From Mycobacterium aquaticum (lineage in GTDB: Bacteria; Actinomycetota; Actinomycetes; Mycobacteriales; Mycobacteriaceae): a stretch of DNA of 64,000 nucleotides. Each line of letters begins with the position of its first letter. Position 1 is the first letter of the stretch. This document shows positions 51,775 through 60,667 of this stretch, one piece after another. The notes under the pieces are model-generated. The model searched no databases and was not told the origin of the DNA. It saw only the letters and a list, made by a program, of their open reading frames with translations. Position numbers and translations under genes: made by a program. The stretch is taken from NCBI RefSeq assembly GCF_002086485.1, contig NZ_MVHF01000014.1, positions 62,001 through 126,000 of the forward strand, read 5' to 3'.

Positions 51775-53274
51775 CTAGAGCGCGATATTCACAGCTTTGG
51801 TCTGGGTATATTCGGCGATCGCCCCCTCACCGAGTTCGCGGCCCCAGCCCGATTGTTTGTATCCCCCGAACGGCAATGCGGTGTCGAACGCGTTGTGGCA
51901 GTTGATCCACACGGTGCCTGCCTTGATCTGGGCGGCCACCCGATGCGCGGTGGACACGTCGCGGGTCCACACACTGGCCGCCAGACCGTACGGCGTGTCA
52001 TTGGCCGCTTCCCGTACGCCGCGGTCCCGGTTGAACGGCACCGCGACCGCGACCGGCCCGAAGATCTCCTCCTGGTAGACGCTGAACTCGCGGTCGACGT
52101 CGACCAGCAGGGTCGGCTGCACGTAGAAGCCCGTGTCGCCGTGCCGACCACCGCCCGACAGCGCGCGGGCCCCCTGCGCGATCCCGGCATCGAGGTAGCC
52201 GGTGACCTTGGTGAGCTGTTCGCGCGAGACCAGCGGGCCGATGTCGTTGGTGGGGTCGAGACCGGGCCCGATGCGCAGGCCCGCTGCGTGGTCGGCGACG
52301 CCCTGGGTGAACTCGTCGAAGATGGCGTCCTCGACCAGCAGCCGGGTGCCCGCTGTGCAGGTCTGGCCGTGGTTGAACAGGAATCCACTGGCCACGCCGG
52401 GGATCGCGGCCTCAAGGTCGGCGTCGGCGAAGACCACCTGCGGGCTCTTCCCACCGAGCTCGAGGGAGACCTTCTTGAGGTTGCCCGACGCGGCGTTGAC
52501 GATCAACTTGCCGACCTCGGTGGATCCGGTGAACGCGACCTTGTCGACGCCGTCGTGCGCCGAAAGGGCGGCGCCGACGTCACCGAAGCCGGTCAGCAGG
52601 TTGAACACCCCGGCCGGGACGCCGGCCTCGGCGATCACTTCGGCCAGCAGCAGCGCCGTCAGCGGGGTCTGCTCGGCGGGCTTGAGGATGACGGTGTTGC
52701 CGCAGGTCAGTGCCGGGGCCACCTTGAACGCCGCCATGACGAGCGGGAAGTTCCACGGGGTGATCTGGGCGCACACGCCGACCGGCTCGCGCAGCGTGAA
52801 CGCGTGGAACTTTCCGCCCGGCGCCCACGGCACCGACACCGGGATGGTGCGGCCCTCGATCTTGGTGGCCCAGCCTGCGTAGTAGTAGAAGATCTCCGCG
52901 GCCCACGTGACGTCGACGGCCTTGGCGACGGCCACGGACTTCCCGTTGTCGATGCTCTCCAGCTGCGCGAACTGGTCGGCGCGGGCGGAGATGCCCTCGG
53001 CGATACGCCACAGCACCTTCTGCCGCTCGGCCGGGGTCATGGCCGGCCACGGGCCGTCCTCGAAGGCGCGGCGGGCCGCGGTGACGGCGCGTTCGACATC
53101 CTCGGGCCCGCTGTGCGGGACGGTGGTGATGACCTGCTCGGTGGCCGGGTCGACGGTGTCGAAGCGCCGCCCGGACATCGCATCGACCCACTGCCCGTCG
53201 ATGTACATCCGCCGGGGAACGGAGATGAAATCGACCGTGCGCGGGTCCAGATCTGTGCTGAGCGAGGCTGTCAT
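51775..53274 (-). CDS. aldehyde dehydrogenase
   Basis: 499 aa from ATG 53274 (ATG 53283 is three codons upstream; neither has a strong ribosome binding site). Catalytic Cys in FLFNHGQTCTAGTR, general-base Glu in LELGGKSPQ and cofactor motif AFTGSTEVGKL; ITPWNFPL and a C-terminal PFGGYKQSGWGRELG are typical of betaine/phenylacetaldehyde-type enzymes. It would oxidise the aldehyde released by the amine oxidase. It is flanked on both sides by TTCTCATTTGA boxes. Confidence 0.93.
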   Translation of the reverse strand: MTASLSTDLDPRTVDFISVPRRMYIDGQWVDAMSGRRFDTVDPATEQVITTVPHSGPEDVERAVTAARRAFEDGPWPAMTPAERQKVLWRIAEGISARADQFAQLESIDNGKSVAVAKAVDVTWAAEIFYYYAGWATKIEGRTIPVSVPWAPGGKFHAFTLREPVGVCAQITPWNFPLVMAAFKVAPALTCGNTVILKPAEQTPLTALLLAEVIAEAGVPAGVFNLLTGFGDVGAALSAHDGVDKVAFTGSTEVGKLIVNAASGNLKKVSLELGGKSPQVVFADADLEAAIPGVASGFLFNHGQTCTAGTRLLVEDAIFDEFTQGVADHAAGLRIGPGLDPTNDIGPLVSREQLTKVTGYLDAGIAQGARALSGGGRHGDTGFYVQPTLLVDVDREFSVYQEEIFGPVAVAVPFNRDRGVREAANDTPYGLAASVWTRDVSTAHRVAAQIKAGTVWINCHNAFDTALPFGGYKQSGWGRELGEGAIAEYTQTKAVNIAL

Positions 53275-53320
53275 GGGAATCATGTTTACGCCGCGATGTG
53301 GTGCCCGTCACCACTTATTT

Positions 53321-53379
53321 CAAATGGATATTCGGCGCATTGCGATTCTCATTTGAGAAATTCCGACAATTCTCATTCG
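53321..53379. promoter_or_regulatory. cluster of TTCTCATTTGA-type operator boxes
   Basis: Three half-sites: CAAATGGATATT (53321-53332, 9 of 12 matches), GATTCTCATTTG (53344-53355) and AATTCTCATTCG (53368-53379). The first two form an inverted pair with an 11-base spacer, like the pair at 51725. The middle site is extended to the perfect palindrome TTCTCA-TT-TGAGAA at 53346-53359. They lie 47-105 bases upstream of the aldehyde dehydrogenase start. Confidence 0.65.
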
Positions 53380-53453
53380 GGCTCGCGGGAAAGGCCAGTT
53401 GACGGAGTCCGGGCGCAACCATGCGGGCCGGACCGCGGGCTCCGGCGCAGCCG

Positions 53454-53465
53454 GATTCTCATTTG
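53454..53465. promoter_or_regulatory. TTCTCATTTGA box upstream of the second APC permease gene
   Basis: GATTCTCATTTG followed by AAAATTTTTTT, an A/T run unusual for this genome. It is 57 bases before the permease GTG at 53522. The region 53380-53521 otherwise shows a TACCTT -10-like hexamer at 53509-53514, seven bases before that GTG, so the permease transcript is probably leaderless. Confidence 0.6.
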
Positions 53466-53521
53466 AAAATTTTTTTCGGCTTGGCTGTGGCGGAGTCCCG
53501 CGATGGGCTACCTTGCGACGA

Positions 53522-54979
53522 GTGAGCGGCAGACGTGCCATGAAGAGCAGCTCGCCGGTCTCGGGGCTCCGGCGCGCTCAGCTGTCCTTCACCCAGGTGC
53601 TCGGGCAGTCGGTGTCGGCGGTGGCTCCGTCGGCCGTCATGGTCACGCTGCCCGCGCTGGTGATCCCGGCGGCCGGCTCAGCGACGCTCCCCGTGTTCAT
53701 CGTGACGGCGGTGCTGATGGCCGCCGTCGGTTACTGCGTGACGCAGTTCTCCACGCGCATGGTCGCGGTCAGCGGCCTGTACAGCTACACCGTCAAGGGG
53801 CTCGGACCGGTGCCCGGCATCGCGGCGGGATGGTCGGTGGTGATCGGCTACGCGGCGGCGGCGATGGCCAGCACCTTGGGCGCCGCAAGCTATCTCACCG
53901 CTCTGCTGGGCCGGCTCGGGGTGCCCGGCGGCGAACCCACCATCGCCGTGCTTGCCGTCGTGGTCGGCATCGTCGCCTTGACCCTGATGGTGCGCGGGAT
54001 CCGACTGTCGGCGCGAATCTCGCTCACCGTCGAGGTTTTCGCGATCGTCGCGGCCGCGGTGGTGCTCGTGATCGCCTTCACCGGAGCGGTGGCCGGCGGT
54101 CATGATCCACCGGAAGCACCTGCGGCACAAACGCATTCAGCGCTGGGATTCGCCCTGCTGCTGGCCATCACGTCCTACGAGGGATTCGAGAGCGCGTCGA
54201 CGGTGGCGCGCGAGGCGCAGCGGCCGTTCGTCACCGTCACCCGCGCGATCCGGTGGACGCCGGTCGCGCTCGGCGTGCTCTACACGTTCGCCGCCGCCAT
54301 GCAGTCCGCGGGCAGCATCCAGGCCGGGATCGGTGCGGTGCCCATCGTGCTCAGCCTGCCCGACAGCGCGGGCACCGCGTCGGTAGCGCTGTCCATCGTG
54401 ATGGAACTGGGCATCACCGCCTCGTGGTTCGCCTGCGTGATCGGTTCGACCACGGCGTTGTCGCGCACCCTGTTCGCGATGGGCCGCGAAGGCGTGCTGC
54501 CGTCGGCCGTGGGCGACGCGCACCCGCGTCACCGCACCCCGCACATCGCGCTGTACGTGGCCATCCCGGTGATCGTCGGTGTGCCGGTGGCCTATCTGCT
54601 GATCGTCGGCTCCAGCCGCGAAGTGCTGATCGGTCTGCTGGCGATATCCGCGCACGGCTACATCGGCGCCTACCTGCTGGCATGCCTGGCCGCACCCACG
54701 TTCCTGCGCCGCATCGGCGAGCTCACCTGGGCTCCGCTGACCGTCGGCCTGGCCACCGCGGCCATGATGGTCGCCATCATCGGCTGGGCGGTGCTGACCG
54801 TCGAATCGCCGGTGTGGGTCGCCACCGCGGTGTACGCCGCACTGCTGGCAATCGGCCTCGGAGCGTTCGCCCTTCGCCGTCGCTCGCTACCGGACCTGGC
54901 CGAGCGGGTCGGTGTGTTCGACGAGACGGTGGCCGGTGACATCTTCGCCGACTACAACCCGTGGGAGGTACGTCGATGA
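53522..54979 (+). CDS. APC family amino acid/amine permease
   Basis: 485 aa, about 12 predicted helices; LSFTQVLGQSVSAVAPSAVM opens helix 1 and LGFALLLAITSYEGFESAST is the helix 6 region. GTG 53522 is preferred because a TACCTT hexamer is seven bases upstream; ATG 53540 is possible, and the frame open upstream overlaps operator DNA. It overlaps the IclR gene (ATGA). It probably imports an amine or amino acid that is processed by the amine oxidase/aldehyde dehydrogenase set. Confidence 0.88.
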   Translation: MSGRRAMKSSSPVSGLRRAQLSFTQVLGQSVSAVAPSAVMVTLPALVIPAAGSATLPVFIVTAVLMAAVGYCVTQFSTRMVAVSGLYSYTVKGLGPVPGIAAGWSVVIGYAAAAMASTLGAASYLTALLGRLGVPGGEPTIAVLAVVVGIVALTLMVRGIRLSARISLTVEVFAIVAAAVVLVIAFTGAVAGGHDPPEAPAAQTHSALGFALLLAITSYEGFESASTVAREAQRPFVTVTRAIRWTPVALGVLYTFAAAMQSAGSIQAGIGAVPIVLSLPDSAGTASVALSIVMELGITASWFACVIGSTTALSRTLFAMGREGVLPSAVGDAHPRHRTPHIALYVAIPVIVGVPVAYLLIVGSSREVLIGLLAISAHGYIGAYLLACLAAPTFLRRIGELTWAPLTVGLATAAMMVAIIGWAVLTVESPVWVATAVYAALLAIGLGAFALRRRSLPDLAERVGVFDETVAGDIFADYNPWEVRR

Positions 54980-55728
54980 GCCCCGCCGACGGAGCACTGT
55001 CGGGCCGCCAGCCCAAGGCGGTGCAGAGTGCGCTGCAGGTACTGGAGGCCGTGGCGCATGCGGGTGTGGGAGTGACCGCGAAGGAAATCGCCGATCGCCT
55101 GAACATGCCGTCGGCGACCACCTACCGGCTGCTGAATCTCCTTGTCGCCGATGGCTACATCGTGCGGCTGCCGGACCTTTCGGGTTTCTCGCTCGGACCG
55201 CGGATGGGCGTGCTGATCGACGCGGCCGTATCGCCGACCGTCTGTACGGCCGCGCGGGAGGTGCTCGCCGAGATGCGGCTGTCGGTGCGGTTCGGCGTGC
55301 ACCTGTTCTACTTCACCAACACCTCGGTGCGCATCGCCGATCCGGACGGGGAGTATCCCCCGCCTGCCGACGAGGCTGTGCTGAACCATCACCTGCATGC
55401 GTGCGCGGTGGGCAAGCTGTTGCTGGCCGAGAAGAGCGACGCCGACGCGCTGCTCGGTGCGCAGCTGGGCGCGTTGACCGCGCGCACCGTGACGTCGAAA
55501 GCCGTTCTTGCCGAACAACTTCAGAGCGTTCGTCAGAACGATGTGGCCACTCAGACCGGTGAGCTGCGCGACGAATCCGCCTGCGTGGCGGTGCCGGTGC
55601 GCTCGGCCACCGGTGCGCTGGTGGCCGCCGTGGCCATGTCGGGACGATCCGATCAGACCGAACTGCTGAGCCGGCAGGTGCCAGTGCTGCGGGAGTGCGC
55701 GATGCGGCTCAGCCCGCTGCTGGCGTGA
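54976..55728 (+). CDS. IclR family transcriptional regulator
   Basis: 250 aa. Winged helix at residues ~12-65 (AVQSALQVLEAVAHAGVGVT, then IADRLNMPSATTYRLLNLLV) and the IclR effector domain with LNHHLHACAVGKLLLAE and ACVAVPVRSATGALVAAVAM. IclR proteins usually repress catabolic genes and bind palindromes near 14 bases; TTCTCATTTGAGAA at 53346 is a good candidate. It is co-transcribed with the upstream permease gene. Confidence 0.9.
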   Translation: MSPADGALSGRQPKAVQSALQVLEAVAHAGVGVTAKEIADRLNMPSATTYRLLNLLVADGYIVRLPDLSGFSLGPRMGVLIDAAVSPTVCTAAREVLAEMRLSVRFGVHLFYFTNTSVRIADPDGEYPPPADEAVLNHHLHACAVGKLLLAEKSDADALLGAQLGALTARTVTSKAVLAEQLQSVRQNDVATQTGELRDESACVAVPVRSATGALVAAVAMSGRSDQTELLSRQVPVLRECAMRLSPLLA

Positions 55729-55752
55729 GGTGAGCCCGGCCACGCTCGAGCG

Positions 55753-55817
55753 CCGCGAGCGTGCGCAAAGTGCTGGGGTTTTGTGGCGTGTCGGGGGACA
55801 GACATGCACGCTCGCGG
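55753..55817. terminator. long hairpin between convergent genes (repeat family member 2)
   Basis: Arms CCGCGAGCGTGC (55753-55764) and GCACGCTCGCGG (55806-55817) are exact complements. The loop contains GGCGTGTCGGGG, shared with the hairpins at 38559 and 62946. It lies between the 3' ends of the IclR gene and the convergent acyl-CoA synthetase gene. Confidence 0.68.
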
Positions 55818-55831
55818 TGCCAGGGGGCTGG

Positions 55832-57442
55832 TTAGCCCAACCCGAGGATGCGGACGCTTTCGGCGCGCATCTCGACCTTGCGGACCTTACCGGTGACGGT
55901 CATGGGGAACTCATCGACCAGCACCACGTAGCGCGGGATCTTGTAGTGCGCGAGCTTGCCCGAGGCGTACGCCCGGACCGCGTCGGCATCCAGCGGCGCA
56001 CTGCCGGGCTTCAGCCGAATCCATGCGCAGATCTCCTCGCCGTAGCGCTCGTCGGGAACCCCGACCACCTGGGCGTCCTCGACGTCGGGATGGGTGTAGA
56101 GGAACTCCTCGATCTCGCGGGGATAGACGTTCTCACCGCCGCGGATGACCATGTCCTTGATGCGGCCGACCACGTTGCAGTAGCCGTCTTCGCGCATCAC
56201 CGCGAGATCGCCGGTGTGCATCCAGCCCTCGGCGTCGATCGCTTCGGCGGTCTTCTCCGGATCGTCCCAATAACCCAGCATCACCGAGTAGCCGCGCGTG
56301 CAGAGCTCGCCCGGGGCACCACGTTCCACGAGCGCACCCGTCTCGGGGTCGACGATCTTGACCTCCAGGTGCGGGTGCACGCGGCCGATCGACGAGGTGC
56401 GCCGCTCCAGATCGTCGTCGATGAGCGTCTGGCACGACACCGGTGACGTCTCGGTCATGCCGTAGCAGATCGCGACCTCCGACATGTGCATGTCGTTGAC
56501 GCAGCGCTTCATCACCTCGACCGGGCACACCGAGCCTGCCATGATCCCGGTACGCAACGAGGACAGGTCCCGGCCGGCGAAACTCGGATGGTTCTGCATG
56601 GCGATGAACATCGTCGGCACCCCGTAAACACCGGTGCACCTTTCGGTTTCGATGGCATCCAAGGTGGCTGCCGGGTCGAATCCGGGGGCCGGGATCACCA
56701 TGGTGACGCCATGGGTGGTGCACCCGAGGTTGCCCATCACCATGCCGAAGCAGTGATAGAACGGCACCGGGATGCACAACCGCTCGCCCGGCACGAGCTT
56801 GATGCCCTCGGTGACGAAGAACCCGTTGTTGAGGATGTTGCGGTGGCTCAGCGTGGCCCCTTTGGGGAAACCCGTTGTGCCCGAGGTGTACTGGATGTTG
56901 ATGGGGTCGGTGTTGGACAGCGTCGCGGCGCGGGCGGCCAATGCCTCGGGCCCCACGGCGCGCTCGTGCAGGCGATCCCAGTCGCCGGTGCCGAGGAACA
57001 CCACGTCGGCCAGCTCCGGCGCCTGCGGCCGCACCTCGGCCACCATCGACACGTAGTCGGAGGTTTTGAACGACGTCGCCGAGACCAGCAGCCGCACCTG
57101 CGACTGATTGAGCACATAGGCCAGTTCGTGGGTGCGGTAGGCCGGGTTGATGTTGACCAGGATCGCACCGATCTTGGCAGTGGCGTACTGCACGATGGTC
57201 CACTGCGCGCAGTTCGGCGACCAGATGCCGACGCGGTCGCCCTTGGCGATGCCCATGCCGATCAAACCGCGTGCGGCCAGGTCGATCTCGTCGTTCAATT
57301 CGGCGTAGGTGTACCGGAGGCCCTGGGCCAGGTCGACGAGTGCCTCGGTTTCGGGATGCGTCGCCGCGGTCCGTTCGAAGTTCGCCCCGATGGTCTCCTC
57401 CAGGATGGGAGTGTCGGTCGGTCCCGCATCGTAACTATGCAT
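55832..57442 (-). CDS. fatty-acyl-CoA synthetase (FadD-type, AMP-forming)
   Basis: 536 aa. YTSGTTGFPKGATLSHRN for the ATP loop, CYGMTETSPVS for A5, TGDLAVMREDGYCNVVGRIK for the hinge and TGKVRKVEMR with the catalytic Lys. Overall it resembles FadD35-like mycobacterial synthetases. ATG 57442 overlaps the stop of the upstream synthetase gene (TGATG-type overlap). Activates a medium- or long-chain acid for beta-oxidation. Confidence 0.88.
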   Translation of the reverse strand: MHSYDAGPTDTPILEETIGANFERTAATHPETEALVDLAQGLRYTYAELNDEIDLAARGLIGMGIAKGDRVGIWSPNCAQWTIVQYATAKIGAILVNINPAYRTHELAYVLNQSQVRLLVSATSFKTSDYVSMVAEVRPQAPELADVVFLGTGDWDRLHERAVGPEALAARAATLSNTDPINIQYTSGTTGFPKGATLSHRNILNNGFFVTEGIKLVPGERLCIPVPFYHCFGMVMGNLGCTTHGVTMVIPAPGFDPAATLDAIETERCTGVYGVPTMFIAMQNHPSFAGRDLSSLRTGIMAGSVCPVEVMKRCVNDMHMSEVAICYGMTETSPVSCQTLIDDDLERRTSSIGRVHPHLEVKIVDPETGALVERGAPGELCTRGYSVMLGYWDDPEKTAEAIDAEGWMHTGDLAVMREDGYCNVVGRIKDMVIRGGENVYPREIEEFLYTHPDVEDAQVVGVPDERYGEEICAWIRLKPGSAPLDADAVRAYASGKLAHYKIPRYVVLVDEFPMTVTGKVRKVEMRAESVRILGLG

Positions 57443-59130
57443 CAATCCACCAGATCCTCGTAGCGGTATTCACTGTCGATTGGCGCTCCCGATCGGTACG
57501 CCTCGTCCTCGCGCCTGCGGAGCTCGACCCGGCGGATCTTGCCGGAGATGGTCTTGGGCAGCTCGAAGAACTCCACCCGCCGCACCTTCAGGTAGGGCGC
57601 GAGGTGATCGCGGGCGTAGGACATCACGGCTTTTGCGGTGTCGGCGTTGGCTTCCCAGCCTTCGGCGAGCGCGACGTAGGCCTTCGGCACCGCCAGCCGG
57701 GTCTCGTCGGGCTGCGGTACGACAGCGGCCTCCACCACCGCGGGATGCTCGATCAGCACGCTCTCCAGCTCGAACGGTGACACCTTGTAGTCACTGCACT
57801 TGAACACGTCGTCGGTGCGGCCGATATAGGTGATGTAGCCGTCGGCGTCGCGCGCCGCGACGTCGCCGGTGTGGTAGTAACCACCCGCCATCACCGCCGC
57901 ATTGCGTTGCGGGTCATCGAGATAACCGGTCATCAGGTTCACCGGATGGGCGCTGAGATCCAGGCACAGCTCACCCTCGTCGGCGAGTTCGCCGCTGAGA
58001 GGATCCACCAGCACCACGGGGACTCCCGGCATCGGCCGGCCCATCGAACCGGGCTTGACGGGCTGCCCCGGGGTGTTGCCGACCTGCAACGTCGTCTCCG
58101 TCTGACCGAAGCCGTCGCGGATGGTCAGGCCCCAGGCGTTCTCGACGCGGGCGATGACATCGGGGTTGAGCGGTTCGCCTGCGCCCAGGATCTCGCGCAG
58201 CCCTTCGGGTTTGGCACCCAGGTCCGCCTGGATCAGCATGCGCCACACGGTCGGCGGGGCACAGAACGTGTTGACCCCGGCCCGGCGGATCTGGTGCAGC
58301 AGCGCGGCGGCGTCGAACCGGCGGTAGTTGTACACGAAGATGGTGGCCTCGGCGATCCACGGGGCGAAGAAGCAACTCCACGCGTGTTTGGCCCAGCCCG
58401 GCGAGCTGATCGCCAAATGGACGTCGCCCGGACGCACCCCGATCCACGCCATCGTCGTCAGATGACCGACCGGGTAGGAGACCTGGGAGTGCTCAACCAG
58501 TTTGGGCTTGCTCGTGGTGCCCGAGGTGAAGTAGATCAGCAACGGGTCCTCGACCGTCGTCGTTCCCGCCCAGCGGATCGGCTCGGCGTCGGCGGTGTCG
58601 GCGTAGGCATGCCAGCCGGCGACCGGCTCACCCACCGCGATGCGCACGTAGTCGCCGTCGACGTCGGTGAACTTGTCACTGTCGGCGGCGTTGGCGATCA
58701 CGAAGCGCGCGCCGCCCCGCGTGATGCGGTCGGCGAGATCGGCCGGGCCCAGCGCCCCGGTGGTCGGCATGATGATCGCGCCGAGCTTGGCGATGGCCAG
58801 CATGGACTCCCAGAGCTCGGCCTGGTTGCCGAGCATCAAGAGGACGCGGTCACCCTTACCGACGCCCCGCCCGTGCAGCCAGCCGGCGACCCGGTCGGAG
58901 CGCTCGGCCATCTCGGCAAAACTGATCCGCTGCTCGGTGCCGTCCTCCTCGACGATCCACAATGCAGTCCGCTCGTTGTCCCGCGCGATCACGTCGAACC
59001 AGTCGGTGGCCCAGTTGAAGGTGCCCGCGATCTGCGGCCAGGAGAAGGTCTCGACGGCCTTGTCGTAGTCGGAGATCGCCGCGACGAGCTGGTCACGGGC
59101 GGTGCGGTAGCGATCGGTGTTACTGACCAT
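57442..59130 (-). CDS. AMP-forming acyl-CoA synthetase (medium-chain / acetyl-CoA synthetase-like)
   Basis: 562 aa. FTSGTTSKPKLVEHSQVSYP is the ATP loop, GFGQTETTLQVGN is A5, YHTGDVAARDADGYITYIGR and KCSDYKVSPFELESVL are the hinge, and PKTISGKIRRVELRRRE holds the catalytic Lys. The WDV-like N-terminal region (FNWATDWFDVIA) is like acetyl-CoA synthetase/ACSM enzymes. It is divergent from the LuxR gene and translationally linked to the next synthetase gene. Confidence 0.88.
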   Translation of the reverse strand: MVSNTDRYRTARDQLVAAISDYDKAVETFSWPQIAGTFNWATDWFDVIARDNERTALWIVEEDGTEQRISFAEMAERSDRVAGWLHGRGVGKGDRVLLMLGNQAELWESMLAIAKLGAIIMPTTGALGPADLADRITRGGARFVIANAADSDKFTDVDGDYVRIAVGEPVAGWHAYADTADAEPIRWAGTTTVEDPLLIYFTSGTTSKPKLVEHSQVSYPVGHLTTMAWIGVRPGDVHLAISSPGWAKHAWSCFFAPWIAEATIFVYNYRRFDAAALLHQIRRAGVNTFCAPPTVWRMLIQADLGAKPEGLREILGAGEPLNPDVIARVENAWGLTIRDGFGQTETTLQVGNTPGQPVKPGSMGRPMPGVPVVLVDPLSGELADEGELCLDLSAHPVNLMTGYLDDPQRNAAVMAGGYYHTGDVAARDADGYITYIGRTDDVFKCSDYKVSPFELESVLIEHPAVVEAAVVPQPDETRLAVPKAYVALAEGWEANADTAKAVMSYARDHLAPYLKVRRVEFFELPKTISGKIRRVELRRREDEAYRSGAPIDSEYRYEDLVD

Positions 59131-59165
59131 GACAGCTATGCTCTACGTCACAGTTATCTGTCCGC

Positions 59166-59183
59166 TACCCCCGAAAGTGGGTA
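59166..59183. promoter_or_regulatory. imperfect inverted repeat TACCCCC / GTGGGTA before the LuxR gene
   Basis: Two arms pairing at 6 of 7 positions around a GAAA centre, in the 60-base region between the divergent synthetase and LuxR-type genes, eight bases before the LuxR ATG. It is a candidate binding site for the adjacent regulator; the evidence is position and symmetry only. Confidence 0.35.
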
Positions 59184-59190
59184 TCCGCCC

Positions 59191-60030
59191 ATGCGCCCCT
59201 CGCTGCTGCGGCCGCGCGACGCCGATGCGGTGCGCGCCGAACTGCGCCGCATGGCCGCCGACACCGGTTTGCCGCTGGCGTTCGGCGGCGAGGTACATGG
59301 CGACGCACTGTTGCTCAGCGAATTCATCGGCACCCGCACGGGAGCCATGCGCGGCCTCGCGGTCCGGCCGAGTGCGGGACTCGGCGGCGCGTCGATGGTG
59401 GCCCGCCGGCCCATCGCGGTGCCCGACTACCGGCGGTCGGCAACCATCACCCACGACTACGACGAGCCGGTGTTGACCGAGGGTATCCGGTCGATCCTGG
59501 CGGTGCCGGTGGTGGTGGACGGCACCGCGCGCGCGGTGCTGTACGGCGCGCACCGCAGCAGCGCCCCGATCGGTGACCGGACCGCGGCGGCCATGCTGAC
59601 CTCGGCGCGCAGGCTCGCCGACGAGTTGCGCGTGCGCGACGAGGTGGACCGCCGGATGCGGCTGCGCGAGGCACAACTGGCCAACTTCGACAGCCAGCCC
59701 GCCGACACCGAGCAGATCCGTGCGGTGTACGCCGATCTGCGCCGCCTGGCCGCCGACACCCCCGCACTGGCGGTGCCCCTGCGTGACCTCGCCGACCGCC
59801 TGGCCGGCGCGCTGCGCGGCGACGCGCCGGCCAGCGCACCGCTGACCGCCCGGGAGGTCGACGTGCTGGCCCAGATCGCTCTGGGCTGCACCAACGCCGA
59901 AGCTGCACAACGCCTTTCGCTGAAGCCCGAGACGGTGAAGAGTTATCTGCGCAGCGCCACAGCCAAACTCGGCGCGCGGACCCGGCACGAAGCGGTGTCC
60001 AAGGCCCGCAGGCTACGTCAGATCCCCTGA
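59191..60030 (+). CDS. LuxR family regulator with N-terminal GAF-like domain
   Basis: 279 aa. The C-terminal ~60 residues are a LuxR/GerE helix-turn-helix (LTAREVDVLAQIALGCTNAE then LKPETVKSYLRSATAKLGAR). The N-terminal ~150 residues look like a GAF sensor (TEGIRSILAVPVVVDGTARAVLYG). ATG 59191 is the first start outside the divergent synthetase gene. It probably controls the synthetase genes transcribed away from it. Its 3' end overlaps the convergent TetR gene by 18 bases. Confidence 0.85.
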   Translation: MRPSLLRPRDADAVRAELRRMAADTGLPLAFGGEVHGDALLLSEFIGTRTGAMRGLAVRPSAGLGGASMVARRPIAVPDYRRSATITHDYDEPVLTEGIRSILAVPVVVDGTARAVLYGAHRSSAPIGDRTAAAMLTSARRLADELRVRDEVDRRMRLREAQLANFDSQPADTEQIRAVYADLRRLAADTPALAVPLRDLADRLAGALRGDAPASAPLTAREVDVLAQIALGCTNAEAAQRLSLKPETVKSYLRSATAKLGARTRHEAVSKARRLRQIP

Positions 60031-60564
60031 CAGGTAACGCTGAATCGTCGGGCCGATCGACGAGATGATCTCCTCACGCGTCATGTCCGCCACCGGCGGC
60101 ACCGCGAGCACGAACCGGCACAAGGCCAGCCCCATCATCTGAGCGCCGACCAGGCCTGCCCGCCGCTCAGCCTCGTCCGGCGGGGCCAGCTTCGCGACCA
60201 CCGGCACCAACTGGGCTCCGAAGATCTCTCGCATGCGTTGGGCCGCTTCGGCATTGGTGGTGGCCGAGCGCAGCAGGACGGTGAGCGCCTCGTCGCCCTC
60301 CCAGCGGTTGAGGAAATGCGTGACGAGGCGTCGCCCCACCGTGGCCGGGTCGACTCCGGCGAGATCGGGGAACCGCAGATCGAACTCCGACGCGGTCGCG
60401 AACAGTTTGTCCTTGTTGCCGAAGTACCGGATCACCAGGGCCGGGTCGATGCCGGCGGCCGCGGCGACCGCCCTGATGGTCGTGCCCTGGTAGCCCGTCG
60501 CGGCGAATTGCTCGCGGGCCGCGGCGAGGATCGCCTCCCTGGTCCGATCGGCTGAACGCTTCAT
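60013..60564 (-). CDS. TetR family transcriptional regulator
   Basis: 183 aa from ATG 60564 (ATG 60576 four codons upstream is possible). N-terminal helix-turn-helix: AILAAAREQFAATGYQGTTI followed by AAAAGIDPALVIRYFGNKDK. The C-terminal ligand domain resembles the TetR_C_17-type group. Two GTCAACA-NN-TGTTGAC palindromes lie in the 103 bases between it and the divergent FAD monooxygenase gene, so it should repress both. Confidence 0.9.
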   Translation of the reverse strand: MKRSADRTREAILAAAREQFAATGYQGTTIRAVAAAAGIDPALVIRYFGNKDKLFATASEFDLRFPDLAGVDPATVGRRLVTHFLNRWEGDEALTVLLRSATTNAEAAQRMREIFGAQLVPVVAKLAPPDEAERRAGLVGAQMMGLALCRFVLAVPPVADMTREEIISSIGPTIQRYLSGDLT

Positions 60565-60578
60565 GACCGACAGCATAA

Positions 60579-60594
60579 GTCAACACCTGTTGAC
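60579..60594. promoter_or_regulatory. TetR operator 1 (GTCAACA-CC-TGTTGAC)
   Basis: Seven-base arms are exact complements. It lies three bases upstream of the first possible TetR ATG and contains a TTGACA that could be a -35 for the monooxygenase gene. A second copy begins 47 bases away. Confidence 0.75.
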
Positions 60595-60625
60595 AATGAG
60601 GTGGAACCGGGTTCACCATGGGTAT

Positions 60626-60641
60626 GTCAACAACTGTTGAC
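60626..60641. promoter_or_regulatory. TetR operator 2 (GTCAACA-AC-TGTTGAC)
   Basis: Same seven-base arms as operator 1, different central dinucleotide, 26 bases before the FAD monooxygenase ATG. The 47-base centre-to-centre spacing is about 4.5 helical turns. Probably controls the monooxygenase and epoxide hydrolase genes. Confidence 0.75.
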
Positions 60642-60667
60642 TTCTTCGACAGGCAGAGGAGCTCACC

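Noticed and set aside
60013..60030. Overlap of convergent LuxR and TetR gene ends as a sign of a frameshift
   Set aside because: Both C-termini look complete, and short convergent overlaps are common in compact genomes.
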